From: Rostrohypoxylon terebratum
Taxonomy: Eukaryota; Ascomycota; Sordariomycetes; Xylariales; Hypoxylaceae
Length of the DNA: 64,000 nucleotides
NCBI GenBank assembly: GCA_022497145.1
Contig: MU385868.1
Location: 124,001-188,000 of the forward strand
Direction of reading: 5' to 3'
Shown piece by piece: positions 24,101 through 34,857 of the stretch. Numbering within the stretch: the first letter of the stretch is position 1; each line of letters opens with the position of its first letter. Below the pieces are notes generated by a model, which saw only the letters and a list, made by a program, of their open reading frames with translations, was not told the DNA's origin and did no database searches. Both the position numbers and the translations under genes were made by a program.

Positions 24101-25639
24101 AAAGATAGAGTATCTCTGATAGGTGACGATTAGAATCGAAATGAAAGTTGTTGGTACTGAACGCTATGTCTAAAAGAGATTGACTTTGATGAGACATGGA
24201 TCGATCTCTAAGCGTAGCCATTATCACAGGGACCTCGCGAGGTTTCTTCGCGGGCGCGGACTTGAAAAATAGAATAATTCCGTGTCTAGCAATGGAGACC
24301 CAAATAACAACCTGAAAAACTACTTGCCAATCGAACCGCTGAAGCTGAGACGTAGCAAGAAGTCAGTGATCGTAGTGGTCGATTGGTTGTCGAGAGGGGC
24401 CGGTTGGGCGTTGGAAAATGGCCAGCGTGGAGAGAGATGTTGAGTTGACGCTGGAAAGGGAGTGGGTGGATTTACAGAAGGGGGCGGTCCGAGAACGTTT
24501 GCTGGTAGCACCCTAGTTGCCTAGCAGCCTAGTAGGTTTCAAATCCTGAAGATTGACGATTGACGGGTGTATGCTGTATGCTGTATGCTGTATGCTGTAT
24601 GCTGTATGCTGTAAGCACCTAAGATCTCGCTATATCTGGGGCGGGACGCTGCAAATTAACTGCAAACCTGCAAACCTGCAAATCAGCGGTGGAACCTCGC
24701 TTATCAGAAGTGATCGATCACAATCCGCTGTAATGGTTCACGATCGTCTCATTCTCAGACGAGCACACGATCTGCAAGATCTAATTCTCTTGTTGGACTC
24801 AAATTTCCAACATTGGAGACTGCCAGACCGAGCGGTTGTTTTCTTTTCCTCGTCTACTTCGTACGTCGTGGATATACGCCTGATCTAGGAAGCGAGATAT
24901 ATAGGCTTAGAGAATTGAAAAAATTCTGGTTGAGTCGAGCTGAGTTTCAACGTGTTTAAGTACCTGGTAACTGGTTTATCGCTAATGAGGTCTTTTGGGC
25001 TGCGCTACAGTCGCTACAGTTGCTACAGTGAGTTCCAAGGTTGTGTAATGTCGCACGCTCGAAATTTAGCGACTCCATATTCCGCTGCAGTGCTGTACCT
25101 AGCCTGTATCCCCAGCAGATTGAAGCTCTGTAGAGCTACGAAATATTTAGCGGTTCCTTCAAAAACTAGATCGTTTTTCGACATTCTCCATGGCTGCATT
25201 TGTCGGTATCTGCACCCCATTAACACGAGAGCCCTGAATACCGGGAATCATCTTCACGACAATCGACCTTTTCTTTGTCAGCATTTTTAAAGTGTATGTT
25301 CTCGCGTTAGCTCCTCTCTTCAGACTTCTATACATTGGCCTCGCTTACGAAATTTTAGCCAATCCGCCGGCAATCGAATCGCTGTAGCTGTCACTGTCCG
25401 GTAAACTCACCAGAAACTCACCAGAAACTCACTAGCTCTCCGGGCGACCCTCGGTTTTGGGGGCAGGCGCTAGAGGGTAGGACGGTAGGTAGCTAAAAGG
25501 GAGATGGGCAGGGATAACCCTAATAACTTAGGATTTCCCTTCCCTTAACGGAAGACAGGTCGAATATGATTGGTGATTTGAGTGATACGGGATGATGGGG
25601 CAATTAACGAAGCCTGAAAACCCGCAACGAAAGTGCCCT
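21146..25639. other. Gene-poor region with possible gene relics
   Basis: No intact gene is supported. Two minus-strand stretches look protein-like but are cut by stops on both sides: 21567-21752 (a basic helical segment with TVKTLKKKLNPTSRAKQ and LRDGLGDLVDIY) and 22802-22990 (with GLVDVIDDGRLLYHAVLADA). They could be remnants of one or two decayed genes next to the HET relic, but I cannot name a family. A heptamer array occurs at 24570-24611 and a GCTACAGT(C/T/G) triple repeat at about 25010-25029. Confidence 0.4.
24570..24611. repeat. Heptamer array (TATGCTG), six copies
   Basis: Six exact tandem copies of TATGCTG followed by a diverged partial copy. It lies in gene-poor DNA and no supported gene overlaps it. 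Confidence 0.9.
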
Positions 25640-27409
25640 AAAAGAGAACCACTTCTCGTAAGTCCCCATCCCGAATTTCCTCGTCGAACAGACATGGTGA
25701 ACGAAAGTAACTTGCGCCTTGCCAGAACCGGCCAATCCTCACTGTCTCTTTTCCAACGCGGATAATCGCGAGACTAAAGTCGTAAACATGATCGTCATCC
25801 CTATAATTAGCAAGCATGGCAGTTCCCCCGTAACAGGAGACGCAGGTATGTCTGGATCCCATATATCAGGTTGCCATGTCTCGACCCTATTCTCAGATGA
25901 TGCCTTATCTACCAAACCTGATATTTGGTCTATTTGGTCTGGAGGGTTAAGAACTTCTTTTACTACCGTGCGTAGGCGTAACAAGCTTTTTCCGCGATCG
26001 ATGTCCTTCTCAAGCACCTCTGCAGCTCACAACACTGATCTAACGTCCTCGAACCGACCTCTCGAAAGACCACCTTGGACTTGGAACCCCACCCATGACC
26101 AGGATAGACTGAAATTTTTTGGTACGCTGGCGCTCCAGCGGTGTTTGGACACTCCATAGCAGTTCGTACGGAAACTTTTCTTTCCACAGACCCCAAAGTT
26201 TTGGACCATGAGGGTATTTTTTTCGGACTGTTTGGTAGCACTGAAGATAGCGACCATGCGATCATCAAAGACGGATAGCTGGCAAGGATTGTACGCTAGC
26301 CACACCTGACACCATGCTTCATAGGCCATATCCGTTCTCTGGAGGGGTTTGTCTGCTGATTCGGTACAAGCCGCTAAAAAGGATGTTTCGGCCGAATATA
26401 GGGCTGACCTACCAATTGGGGAGTCCTCTGTAGCCGAGCACTCAACGCACTCCCAGGCGAGACCCCAGGCGCCATGATATAGCGTCCTGGGAACAAAGAG
26501 ACGCTCCTGTGCCACCCACGCACATTCGTGGAGAGGGAGGCGCTTTGCGGGGTATAACAAGATGCCTGGCCTCAGTTGTTGGTAATATTAGCGTATCACC
26601 TATTTGGTAAGTTGCAAGTACGGAAAGCAGGAGGATTTCGCTCAATAGGTATTATCCTTTCCCGTGAGATAATTATCGTGTCCGACGAAGTAGCCCTCAG
26701 CTGAGGAGCTAGTGTAGCACTCACCCTGACTGACGAGTGATAACAACAGCGTCCTGAAAAGTCCGGAGGAGTTTGGCGAGGGGAATACATAGCACTTTTC
26801 AGCTCATCCATATTTTTAGTGCTCAGTTTCAAGACATCTGCTCCTGCCCAGCAATGAGAAACGGTTAAATATTCCAGCTTCGAGTTCCGAAGGCACGGAC
26901 TGTCGAGGGGGGATCATTTTGAGGCCGCAACGCACTGGGCGCGCTGTTCAGTGCACTGTCTTAGCCATTCTCTCGCCAAAGCAGCTAAGCTTCATATGAA
27001 AGAGATTTAGATACGTGCGCATTTTTGTACACGATTAGGTCTGAGAAGACGAAGGGAGTGTCGTCGACTGGTAATAATTCTTTAGAAAGCTGTGGTGGTA
27101 TATGATTTAATATATTTAAATCCATGCACTGTTCCCTGTTATCGGGATCTTCCTGGGAAATCGAATAGACAGTTAACGACGCTGTAAGGAACAGATATGG
27201 CAGCCAGCCAACGAAGATTTGCGAAGTTCTGCGAGATCGGGATATGATCTGAATAATTCTAGTCCTTTCGACAGTGTTGGTAAAACATTCGAGTTGATGA
27301 CAGAATCGTGACATGAAGAATATAGAACATGTTCTTTTGCTAATTCTGAAGTCATTTCTTTCGCCTTCGGGATGGGGAGCCGGTATGGGCAGTATGGGGA
27401 GCCAATCAT
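25640..27409 (-). pseudogene. Degraded HET-domain (heterokaryon incompatibility) gene
   Basis: The minus strand carries, in the correct order but in several frames, the landmarks of a fungal HET-domain protein. Near 27220-27180 is an N-terminal LAGCHICSL motif, which is followed within a few codons by a frame change. Near 26870-26740 is the HET core VSHCWAGADVLKLSTKN, with a shift into LRTFQDAVVITRQ and then a stop or lost splice. Near 26530-26430 is the hallmark WVAQERLFVPRTLYHGAW followed by AWECVECSATE. Near 26330-26090 come YNPCQLSVFDDRMVAI and SLSWSWVGF. A C-terminal part runs on to a stop near 25640. The segment expected between ITRQ and the WVAQERL block (with the conserved LW-DS-CI-Q signature) is not readable. 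Intact HET proteins trigger cell death after fusion of unlike fungi. Here frameshifts, stops and the missing core argue for a pseudogene; a few could be unrecognised introns. Confidence 0.85.
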
Positions 27410-28568
27410 GGAAGATGGTGAGTGGATGTGGGTTCTAACTTCTAGTGCAAATTACCGATTGCACTCGGAGCTTTTAAGCCTTCCAGGTTTGACATTTGAG
27501 GCAATAATACTGCTGTATCGTGGTTGCACCTGCCAAATGTTTCTTAGGTGATCACAGGGTTAGGTAAGGTAGGTTACGTATGGTTAAAGTTAGTAGACCT
27601 GCTGTGCCGCAAATAATAGGCCTCATCCCCGCTGTAAAATACACCAGGGCTACGAAGTAATAATTTGGAGAAACATCTGGGCACCATTTTCTCTCCTCAT
27701 TCTCTTACTCTATTCTCAACCTTTCGAGGTTCATTCACTGCAATATTTGGCGAACCAAGTGTATTCCTCCTCAATTTTGAACTACTGTCCATGTTTTTAA
27801 ATGCTGTTTTTCTCAATTAATGTTTATATCTGAATGAAACAAATGATAACTTGCTCAAAATTTGTCGGTTTGCTAAGATTTACATTAACAATGGCACAGC
27901 TATCCCAAGCTATCCTGGAAGAATTAGAAGGATCGTACTAATAGCCATGGCCAGCCATCCTCTAGCCAAGTTAAGCATATTTCAAGCATTCTTTCAGGCG
28001 TCTTTCATCTTTTAGCGGTCTTTTAGGAGCTACCCCGCAGCTGTCCCCTCTGGTCTCCTCACCAACCCCAGGTTTAAAGTGCTGGTCGAGAGGGAAAATT
28101 GTAACGTGAACAAGGAACTATTCCGAATATTTCACCTTTTCACCATGTCTCGGCAGGATTCTGACCTGGATCACCCTTGGAAATGAGTCGAGGTTTTTTT
28201 TCTACCCTCGCCCTGAAAAAAAATGTTTTCATCCGTGGATTCCGCGAATCGAATCACGCGCCTTATCCCTACACCTGCGCGTCGTAGTAAATTGTGCTAT
28301 GTGATAGCTGCAGACCGCCTTACCAGACGCAAGCAGGAGCTAAGGGAAAACTCGTCCCATGGCATCGGCAACCTCGAACCGCAAATGGGAAGATCGCTAC
28401 ATATTTAGTGGAAAATTGGTTGGTAATGGGATGTATTTAAGATGAGCCCATCCCACGGGAGCTCGTCGCTCCCAGGACTCTCTCCTCTCTTCAGTCTTAT
28501 TAGCATCGAAACCCTTTGAGTAGGTGGGTAAGCCAGAAGTCTAGACCGGCAGTCTCCACAGCGTCAAA
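27410..28568. other. Intergenic region upstream of the GH43 gene
   Basis: No gene is seen. The right part (28440-28568) is the likely promoter and leader of the secreted hydrolase. An A-run and T-runs occur at about 28190-28225; no recognised operator stands out. Confidence 0.5.
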
Positions 28569-29856
28569 ATGAAGGGATCTCTGTTCACCTACCTCACCAC
28601 CTTCGCCACTTGTGTAGGCATAGGCGCTGTCAGTGCTCAGGTCTTCGATCAGAACAAGGGCAGTTCTGCTGGATGGGATCCGGCAGCTGTCGGAACAAAC
28701 AAGACGACCAATGAGACCTTCTCAAATCCCGTTATGACGGTCAACATCGGCGACCCGTTCATGACCAGATATACCGTGAATGGCGAGGATTGGTATCTGT
28801 TCACCTACACCACAAATTCGAACATCACCCTAAGGCGCTCAAGATATCTGACCGACAACTGGGATAATGCGGAGAGTCGCGTCGTTTTCAACCCGGACGC
28901 CAACAGCGGGGAACCGTGGTCGACCAGTTTATGGGCTCCCGAGATTCACAACATATCCGGCTCTTGGTATATCATCTTCACTGCGACATCAGATGGTGAC
29001 AACCCGCCGCCGCTTCTTGATGCTATGTGCCCGATTAATTGTCCCGTATGTGACTCATTTCTTGCCTACGTGCCTACCGGCTTCGGGCTCGTATTCTACT
29101 AGGCGTAAGAATGCCAATGCTAACAAAAAATAGGCAATCAACCACCGAATGTTTGTTTTGGCGGGAGATGGCCCTGACCCGTGGACAGCTAACTTCGAAA
29201 TGAAACCTATGTTGGACACATTCGACATGTTTGCCATCGACGGCACATACTTCCAGCATGCGGACCAATTATACCACATCTACTCCTGCTGGGAGCAGAA
29301 ATACTCATCCTGGCCCGCCAACCTCTGCATTACGCGCATGTCGGACCCCTGGACCGTCAACTCAACCCTCACCGAGCGCCGCATCATCAGCATCCCCAAC
29401 GAGCCCTGGGAACAAGTACCGTACGGACGACCCATCAGACTCGCGACGAATGAGGGCCCGCAGCAGCTCACGAACCCCAAGACGGGGCAAAACTTCGTCA
29501 TCTACTCCGCGGCGCGTGTCAACACGCCGTTCTACTGCCTGGGCATGCTGGAGCTCATAGGCGACGACCCGATGGAGTACCAGTCGTGGCGCAAGCACAC
29601 CGCCGGATGCGTGTTCCACCAGAACACGGCGGCCGGCGTATACGGGACGGGCCACGCTAGTTTCACCACGTCTCCCGACGGGTCTGAGAACTACATCGTG
29701 TACCATGCGCAGACGACAGCCAACCCTGCGGCTGACCTGTACCGCACCGCGCGCATACAGAAGTTCGACTGGAACGAGGACGGCACGCCGAAGTTCCCGA
29801 AGGCTGAGAATGGGCCGTTTGCAGTCCCTGCCGGACAATTCGCTTTGACGCAATAA
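28569..29856 (+). CDS. Secreted glycoside hydrolase family 43, 399 aa, two exons
   Basis: Exons are 28569-29045 and 29134-29856; the 88-bp intron has GTATGT, a TGCTAAC branch and a TAG acceptor, phase 0. A signal peptide covers about residues 1-23 (ending AVSA). The mature part is a five-bladed beta-propeller of the GH43 type. Likely catalytic residues are all present: base D62 in NIGDPF, pKa-modulating D195 in AIDGTYF, and acid E266 in TNEGPQ. WAPEIH (122-127) is a typical family motif. GH43 enzymes remove arabinose or xylose side chains or act on arabinan in plant cell walls; the exact substrate cannot be read from sequence, though exo-arabinanase/arabinofuranosidase-like activity is plausible. 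Length is normal for a single-domain enzyme with no carbohydrate-binding module. Several N-glycosylation sites (NKT, NET, NIT, NIS, NST) fit secretion. Confidence 0.93.
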
Positions 29857-30621
29857 TAGGGGTTGTAATGATGACATGTTTACATAATAGAGATAATGAG
29901 TATGTAATTTGATGAATGATAATACCGTATTCTTATTCCACTTGAGCTATTATTTCCTTCTCTAATTAGGACCTCCATCTCGGATATTACCCCGTTAGAA
30001 GGTATTTTCTATCCGACGTCACATGCCAGGAATTACTTATCGTACACAGTGCTGTCAGTCCTTTTGCCGGTTAGTCAGGTGATCTAACCACCCGTCGCCT
30101 CGTCACCTACCCAAGTACCCAAGGGTCATTTATATAGCCCAATATTCTACTGAATTTCCATCGGCGGATCCTAACAGCTTGACCGTAACGTTCCGATGGT
30201 CAAGGTGTACGTTTCCACTGACACCTCCTCGTTCCTGTTCTAACGACTGCTCTGAAACGGGTGGTCTAGGGTTCGAGTCCCAACGAGTGCACGCGATGCA
30301 CCTTGGGCCCTTGAAAAAGGGTTGGCAAAGAAGTACCCAATAGCGGGGGCGCAGTAGCTAGGAGCCGATCAACAGATCCTAGGCTGGGCCTATTAGAAGT
30401 TGGTGATTCAACTTTTTGATGTTCTTTTTGGTGCTTTGATTCTTGTACACCCACCATCCACCATCCACCATCCATCATACACCATACACCATACACAAAT
30501 GCACTTGGTATCGCGATACGCAAAAGAGGTAGCTATTCATACATCATATCTCATTATTTTTTTCCCCAGTATACCATTTTTGCAATAATATTCCAAACCC
30601 CATCACCCCTCAAACCCACCC
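29857..30621. other. Intergenic region between convergent GH43 and CAP genes
   Basis: No gene. A stretch at 30243-30290 resembles the 3' half of a tRNA (T-arm GGGTTCGAGTCCC) but lacks a matching 5' half. A heptamer array lies at 30451-30492. Confidence 0.5.
30451..30492. repeat. Degenerate heptamer array (CCACCAT/ACACCAT), six copies
   Basis: Three CCACCAT units, one CCATCAT and two ACACCAT units in tandem, just beyond the 3' end of the CAP gene. Confidence 0.8.
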
Positions 30622-31434
30622 TTAACACACACCAAACTCAACCATCCAAACCACCACCCACCAACCCATAGCCACGACAAGCCCCCCCATCGCAAACCTC
30701 CCGCCCGCCGCCGCCGCCGCACTAACCTTCTCCCCGACCTCCTCCCCAAAAGCGCCGATGATGTTCCCGCGCGGCCAGTACTCGCACGCGAGGTACCAGC
30801 CCCCGTTGCCGGGGCACAGCACGGCGCCGCACCCGACGTCCGTGGTGTCGCGCCACACCAGCTGCGTGAAGTGGCCCGTGGACTCGCCGAACCCCGGCGA
30901 GCCATAGTCGTACCCCGTCACCTCGGAGGCCCACATGTCGACGCAGGAGGGCGCGTCGGAGCACCCGAGGGCCAGGTTCTCGCCGTAGGGGCCGCCGCTG
31001 TGGCGCATGTTGCAGGTTTGGCCGTCTCTTTGGGAGAGCAAGGAGTACGAGGAGGGGGTGGTGGTAGTGGTGGGGAGGCTTGTGTTCGCGGTGCTGTTGT
31101 TGTTGAGGTGGGTGTCGTCCCGTCGTCTTAGTTTGTTGTACGCGTGGCTGTTTAGGTACGACGACGCGAAGGACTCGAGGGTCGAGTTCCAGCGCACGGC
31201 GGAGGCGTTGTAGGATGTGCGGTAGAAGTTGGTGCTGTTGAGGATGGCGGAGGTGAAGGTGTCGTGGTCTGTGAAGGAGGGGGCGTCGCTGGGGATGGGC
31301 GGAGCGACGGTTACTATGATGGTGGTGTATATGGATTGGCTTGCGACTGGGTAGGGGAGGAGGAGGAGGAGGAATGAGAGAAGGGGTATTATCCTGGGGC
31401 CAGAGTGGGATAAGGCTCGGATTGGTAGGGCCAT
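30622..31434 (-). CDS. Secreted CAP/SCP (PR-1-like) protein, 270 aa
   Basis: This is a single-exon minus-strand gene, ATG at 31434. A long hydrophobic signal peptide spans about residues 14-32 (LLLLLPYPVA). The CAP domain runs from about 58 to 230: helix FTSAILNSTNFYR, then GGPYGENLA (147-155), the family signature GHFTQLVWRDTTDVGCG (187-203) and YLACEYWPRGNI (214-225). Candidate CAP-cavity residues His188 and Glu152 are visible. The family (yeast Pry1/Pry2, plant PR-1) binds sterols or fatty acids outside the cell and in some fungi acts in virulence or detoxification. Two oddities: a Ser/Thr/Asn-rich insert within the domain (about 105-135), and a hydrophobic C-terminus (about 244-268) that may be a membrane anchor or GPI-attachment signal. 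A longer frame in another register on the same strand is a shadow. Confidence 0.9.
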   Translation of the reverse strand: MALPIRALSHSGPRIIPLLSFLLLLLPYPVASQSIYTTIIVTVAPPIPSDAPSFTDHDTFTSAILNSTNFYRTSYNASAVRWNSTLESFASSYLNSHAYNKLRRRDDTHLNNNSTANTSLPTTTTTPSSYSLLSQRDGQTCNMRHSGGPYGENLALGCSDAPSCVDMWASEVTGYDYGSPGFGESTGHFTQLVWRDTTDVGCGAVLCPGNGGWYLACEYWPRGNIIGAFGEEVGEKVSAAAAAGGRFAMGGLVVAMGWWVVVWMVEFGVC

Positions 31435-32619
31435 CTTTGCGATGGTTTAGGACTTGGAAGTCCCTGATATGGAGGTGATGGATACGGTATAGAGAAGATG
31501 AAGTATGCTTAAAACATTGTAAGAGCAACCAGCGCTCTACGAATCGAAATTATATTTTACAAGATCCCAAGAAGTCCAAAGATGGTCAACCTATGACTAT
31601 ACACGATATTGCGAGTATGTTTACACAGATGGATGATTGTATAGGACAATAGGGAGTTTCCGATTGTGCATGACAAAGGATATAGTAACTTGGTGATTTA
31701 CAAAGGCCTTTTCATATGGTCTTTAAGAAGAAACAAACGAAGCTGAACCAACCTGAGTGGCGGCCTGCCAGCCCTACTTACATCACATATCGCAGATCTC
31801 GATATTCGCAGGCGGCTAAAGGCCCAATTCGGGACCTCACTCTAGACCCTCCACGGCGCGAAAACGTGAAGTTGGTAAATTCCTTAGAAAGCCTATGAGA
31901 TCAGAATGGTTTCCAAGATTAAACCTGAAGGGGATGACGTAGCGGTTGGGGGAATCTGTTTCGTCATTTCCCAGCCTATCAAATCCCCAGTCCACAGTTG
32001 AGGAGAAACAATTGGAGATCTCCTTACAGGGGTCGCACCCGTCGCATTGGCCGTCGCAGTGGTCGCAGTGGTCGCAAATTTGGATGTCCCTGAAGTTTGA
32101 ACCGCTTGGTCAGCAAAATAGAAATTTCCCCAATTCTTCACCGGATGTAGTTGGAGTCGGGAAAGAGTTTAGTTATGTTTACATATATTTGATCTATTAG
32201 TTCATTAGAAAACTATCGGATTAAATAGAGTGTGTGATGATGCAGCTTCCTTCAAACGTGTTAGTGACTATCTCCTGTATTACCTCATCCGCAAATACTC
32301 GGCCAATCAAAGCTCCATTCAGAATCGCAGGGGATAGGTAATCACAAACCTACTAGGTAGGAGACTGTTATCCCCTGATTATGTAATTGGCATTCACATG
32401 CGGACGGAATCTGGGTGCGTAAGCTAAAGGGATGACAATGGGGATAGTTTCGTCCAAAACTCATTATATAATATTTGTTAGGTACACCATTCTCTTATCT
32501 AAATTCTTACTCATCAACTTTTACATTAGGTAAAGAAGAATTCTTCTCATAAGCAAGTTATCGACCAACTTTTTTAGATAAATTCCAGAAACTCCAGGGT
32601 CGTTATTCTCACAACCCGC
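31435..32619. other. Intergenic region between the CAP and alcohol dehydrogenase genes
   Basis: No supported gene. Contains an imperfect GTCGCA(N)TGG repeat at about 32040-32082. The left part should include the CAP promoter (minus strand), the right part the 3' flank of the dehydrogenase. Confidence 0.5.
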
Positions 32620-33733
32620 CTAAAACACAATGACGCCCCTAAACCTGACCTTACCCGTACTACAATTCTCCATCGCCTTCTCCACATCCTCCAGCTTCGA
32701 CTTCTCAACAAGACACTTGACCCCGTGATCCTTGGCAAATTGGATCGCCTCCTCCGAGTCGAGCGCGTGTCCGCTAGGCCAACCATGTACACTCGCGCCC
32801 TTGGCGACCAAGACGCCGGTATCGAACTCGACGGGTCCAACGGGCGCCAGCACGAGTAACTTGCCACCGGCCGCCAAACCACCCACCAGCGGGGAAATAG
32901 CCTTGCCGTTCGGCGCCGTAGCCACGATGAGCGCCGCGCCGCCCAACTTCATCAACTCCTTAACCGGATCCGCGGCCTTCGCATCCACATACACATGCGC
33001 GCCGAGCTGCATCGCGAAGTCCCTTTTGCCCTCGCCGGAGCTGATGGCGACGGTGCGGTAGCCCATGCGGCTCGCGTACTGGATGGCGAGGTGGCCGAGC
33101 CCGCCGACGCCGAGCACGGCGACGACGTTGCCCTGCTCCACGTGCATCTTGCGGATGGAGTTGAAGACGGTGACGCCGGCGCACAGCAGCGGCGCCGTTT
33201 CGGCCGGGTCCACGTCCCGCGGCACGCGCACCACGGCTTCCTCCCGCAGCAGCACGAACTCCGCGTACCCGCCGTCCATCGTCACGCCGTTGACGGCGGC
33301 CGAGGAGCACATTTGGTATTGACCGCGCGAGCATTGGCGGCAGGTGGAGTCGTGGCCTTGGAGGTGTTAGTTATGGTCTGCTTCTATTGTGATCATATAT
33401 GTAAGGGGATAAGGGCAATAAGTAAGTGGAGGAAAGAAGGGGGAGAAACTAACCTCCATGCCAAGGTCCGCCGACCCTTTCACCACCCTGAAACCTAGTC
33501 ACTTCGTTGCCGATGGCGACGACGTCACCTACGATTTCGTGACCGGGGACGCGAGGGAATTCGTTGTGCATGTATCCAGCCGCCTCGAAGACATCTGTGT
33601 GGCAGACACCGCACGCGAGGACCTTAACCAAGACCTGTTTTGGTCCCGGCTGCTTCAGCTCGATGTCCTTGATCACGAGGGGCTTGCCTGGCGCCTCGAT
33701 GACGGCGGCCTTGTAAGTCTTTGGGAGTGACAT
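32620..33733 (-). CDS. Zinc-type alcohol dehydrogenase, 338 aa, two exons
   Basis: Exons on the minus strand are 33733-33454 and 33356-32620; the 97-bp intron has GTTAGT, a CTAAC branch and an AAG acceptor. The GroES-like catalytic domain carries CGVCHTD (Cys44 as probable catalytic zinc ligand) and GHE (65-66); the structural-zinc loop has Cys99, Cys102 and Cys110. The coenzyme domain has the nucleotide-binding GVGGLG (176-181). This places it in the medium-chain NAD(P)-dependent alcohol dehydrogenase family, which interconverts alcohols and aldehydes in the cytosol. The substrate is not readable. The first structural zinc position (96) is Asp rather than Cys. A 44-codon upstream in-frame extension exists, but the ATG at 33733 sits directly before the conserved KTYKAAV start, so I chose it. 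Confidence 0.92.
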
Positions 33734-34857
33734 GTTTGTCCCGGTAAGTCTGGTAGGTAGTACGGTGTGTGATTCGGGTTCTCGACTTTCTCTACGACCT
33801 GAGCTGTATGATGAAAGAAAGACACCGAAACCAGACACGCGGGTGATGAGGATATTTATCCTCAATATCTCAAAAGCCCTAAAACATCCTGTCCCGTCAT
33901 GGTATGAGACCCGGTACTTACCTAACGGTCTTTAGCTACCTCTCTAAGTCCGCCCCGGGACGAATCAGAAGCCACAATGTATAAACCCAGCTGGAGCTGA
34001 AAACATTTTTCGTTATCGCCACTGTGATATCAACTACGGAGAACATGACATAAGGTATGCGTACTTATCAACCTTGGAACACTAGGTATTTACTGGATTC
34101 GGAAAGTTATGCGGGCTTTGTTCGATTGCCGTTGCTTAATTTGATATAGCGCTCCCTAGAGGGTGGAGGCTCGAGAACCTAAGGCAGTAAATAGCTCCCG
34201 TCAAAGCTTCGAGATCCCGACGCTTAAGCGTACAGAATTTTCTATACGTTCCCTAAGACATCTCGGACTTAAGAAAGACTTACAAATGTAGTAAAAAGAA
34301 AATAGCAGATACATTTCATGTACGCCAACGGAACAATTGTCTTGTCAAGGTCGGAATCAGCCCGACATTCCACACATCCCACATGTGTCTTACATTTGGA
34401 AGTCTTAGAGGTCCGGATTTGGGGGCTAAATTTCGAGGGCCGGCAAAGTGGATCTCGGCTTTCTAGTCTACAGTTGTTCCAAATCCGACGCAGGGACCCA
34501 ATGAACTCGGATATGGTGTCTACCAGCTTTTATCCCGAGATCTGGCATGGAAATACCGAAAGAAATTTGCATGTGAAACAAGGGTAAACGCGACCTACGG
34601 ATCTTGGGATATCTTGGCTTCCCGATCTTCACAAGCGACCCACGGAGTTTGCGAGATCCGAGATCTCTGAATCTGATTGGCCACCTTGGTGTATAAAAAG
34701 CCATTTGAGGAAATAGCTTAAGATTACTAAGCCTGTTTCGCTCTTGAACTAATCTTAACCCTAACCCTACACCAGCTACAAAACACAATAGAGACCATTA
34801 CATCCCGCATCTTCTCAAATGACTACCTTGGCAGATATTTCATAGGCTATTGTAAGG
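33734..34857. other. Intergenic region upstream of the dehydrogenase
   Basis: No gene. The left end is the promoter of the dehydrogenase and the right end is the 3' flank of the Vta1 gene. Frames at 34318-34788 overlap on opposite strands and have no motifs. Confidence 0.5.

Noticed and set aside
29362..29877. 171-codon minus-strand frame
   Set aside because: Antisense to GH43 exon 2; Arg/Leu/Val-rich shadow.
30243..30290. tRNA-like sequence (CTCTGAA loop followed by GGGTTCGAGTCCC T-arm)
   Set aside because: The 3' half resembles a glutamine-type tRNA, but no 5' acceptor strand pairs with it and the anticodon stem does not close. At best a relic.
30722..31528. 268-codon minus-strand frame overlapping the CAP gene
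   Set aside because: It is a second register of the same region, His/Pro/Arg-rich, without motifs, while the other frame has clear CAP signatures.
32995..33498. 167-codon plus-strand frame
   Set aside because: Antisense to the alcohol dehydrogenase coding exon; Ala/Val/His/Asp-rich shadow composition.
28569..34857. Possible secondary-metabolite cluster (hydrolase, CAP protein, dehydrogenase, regulator nearby)
   Set aside because: There is no backbone synthase, and neighbours are unrelated housekeeping genes such as VTA1 and RRP41.
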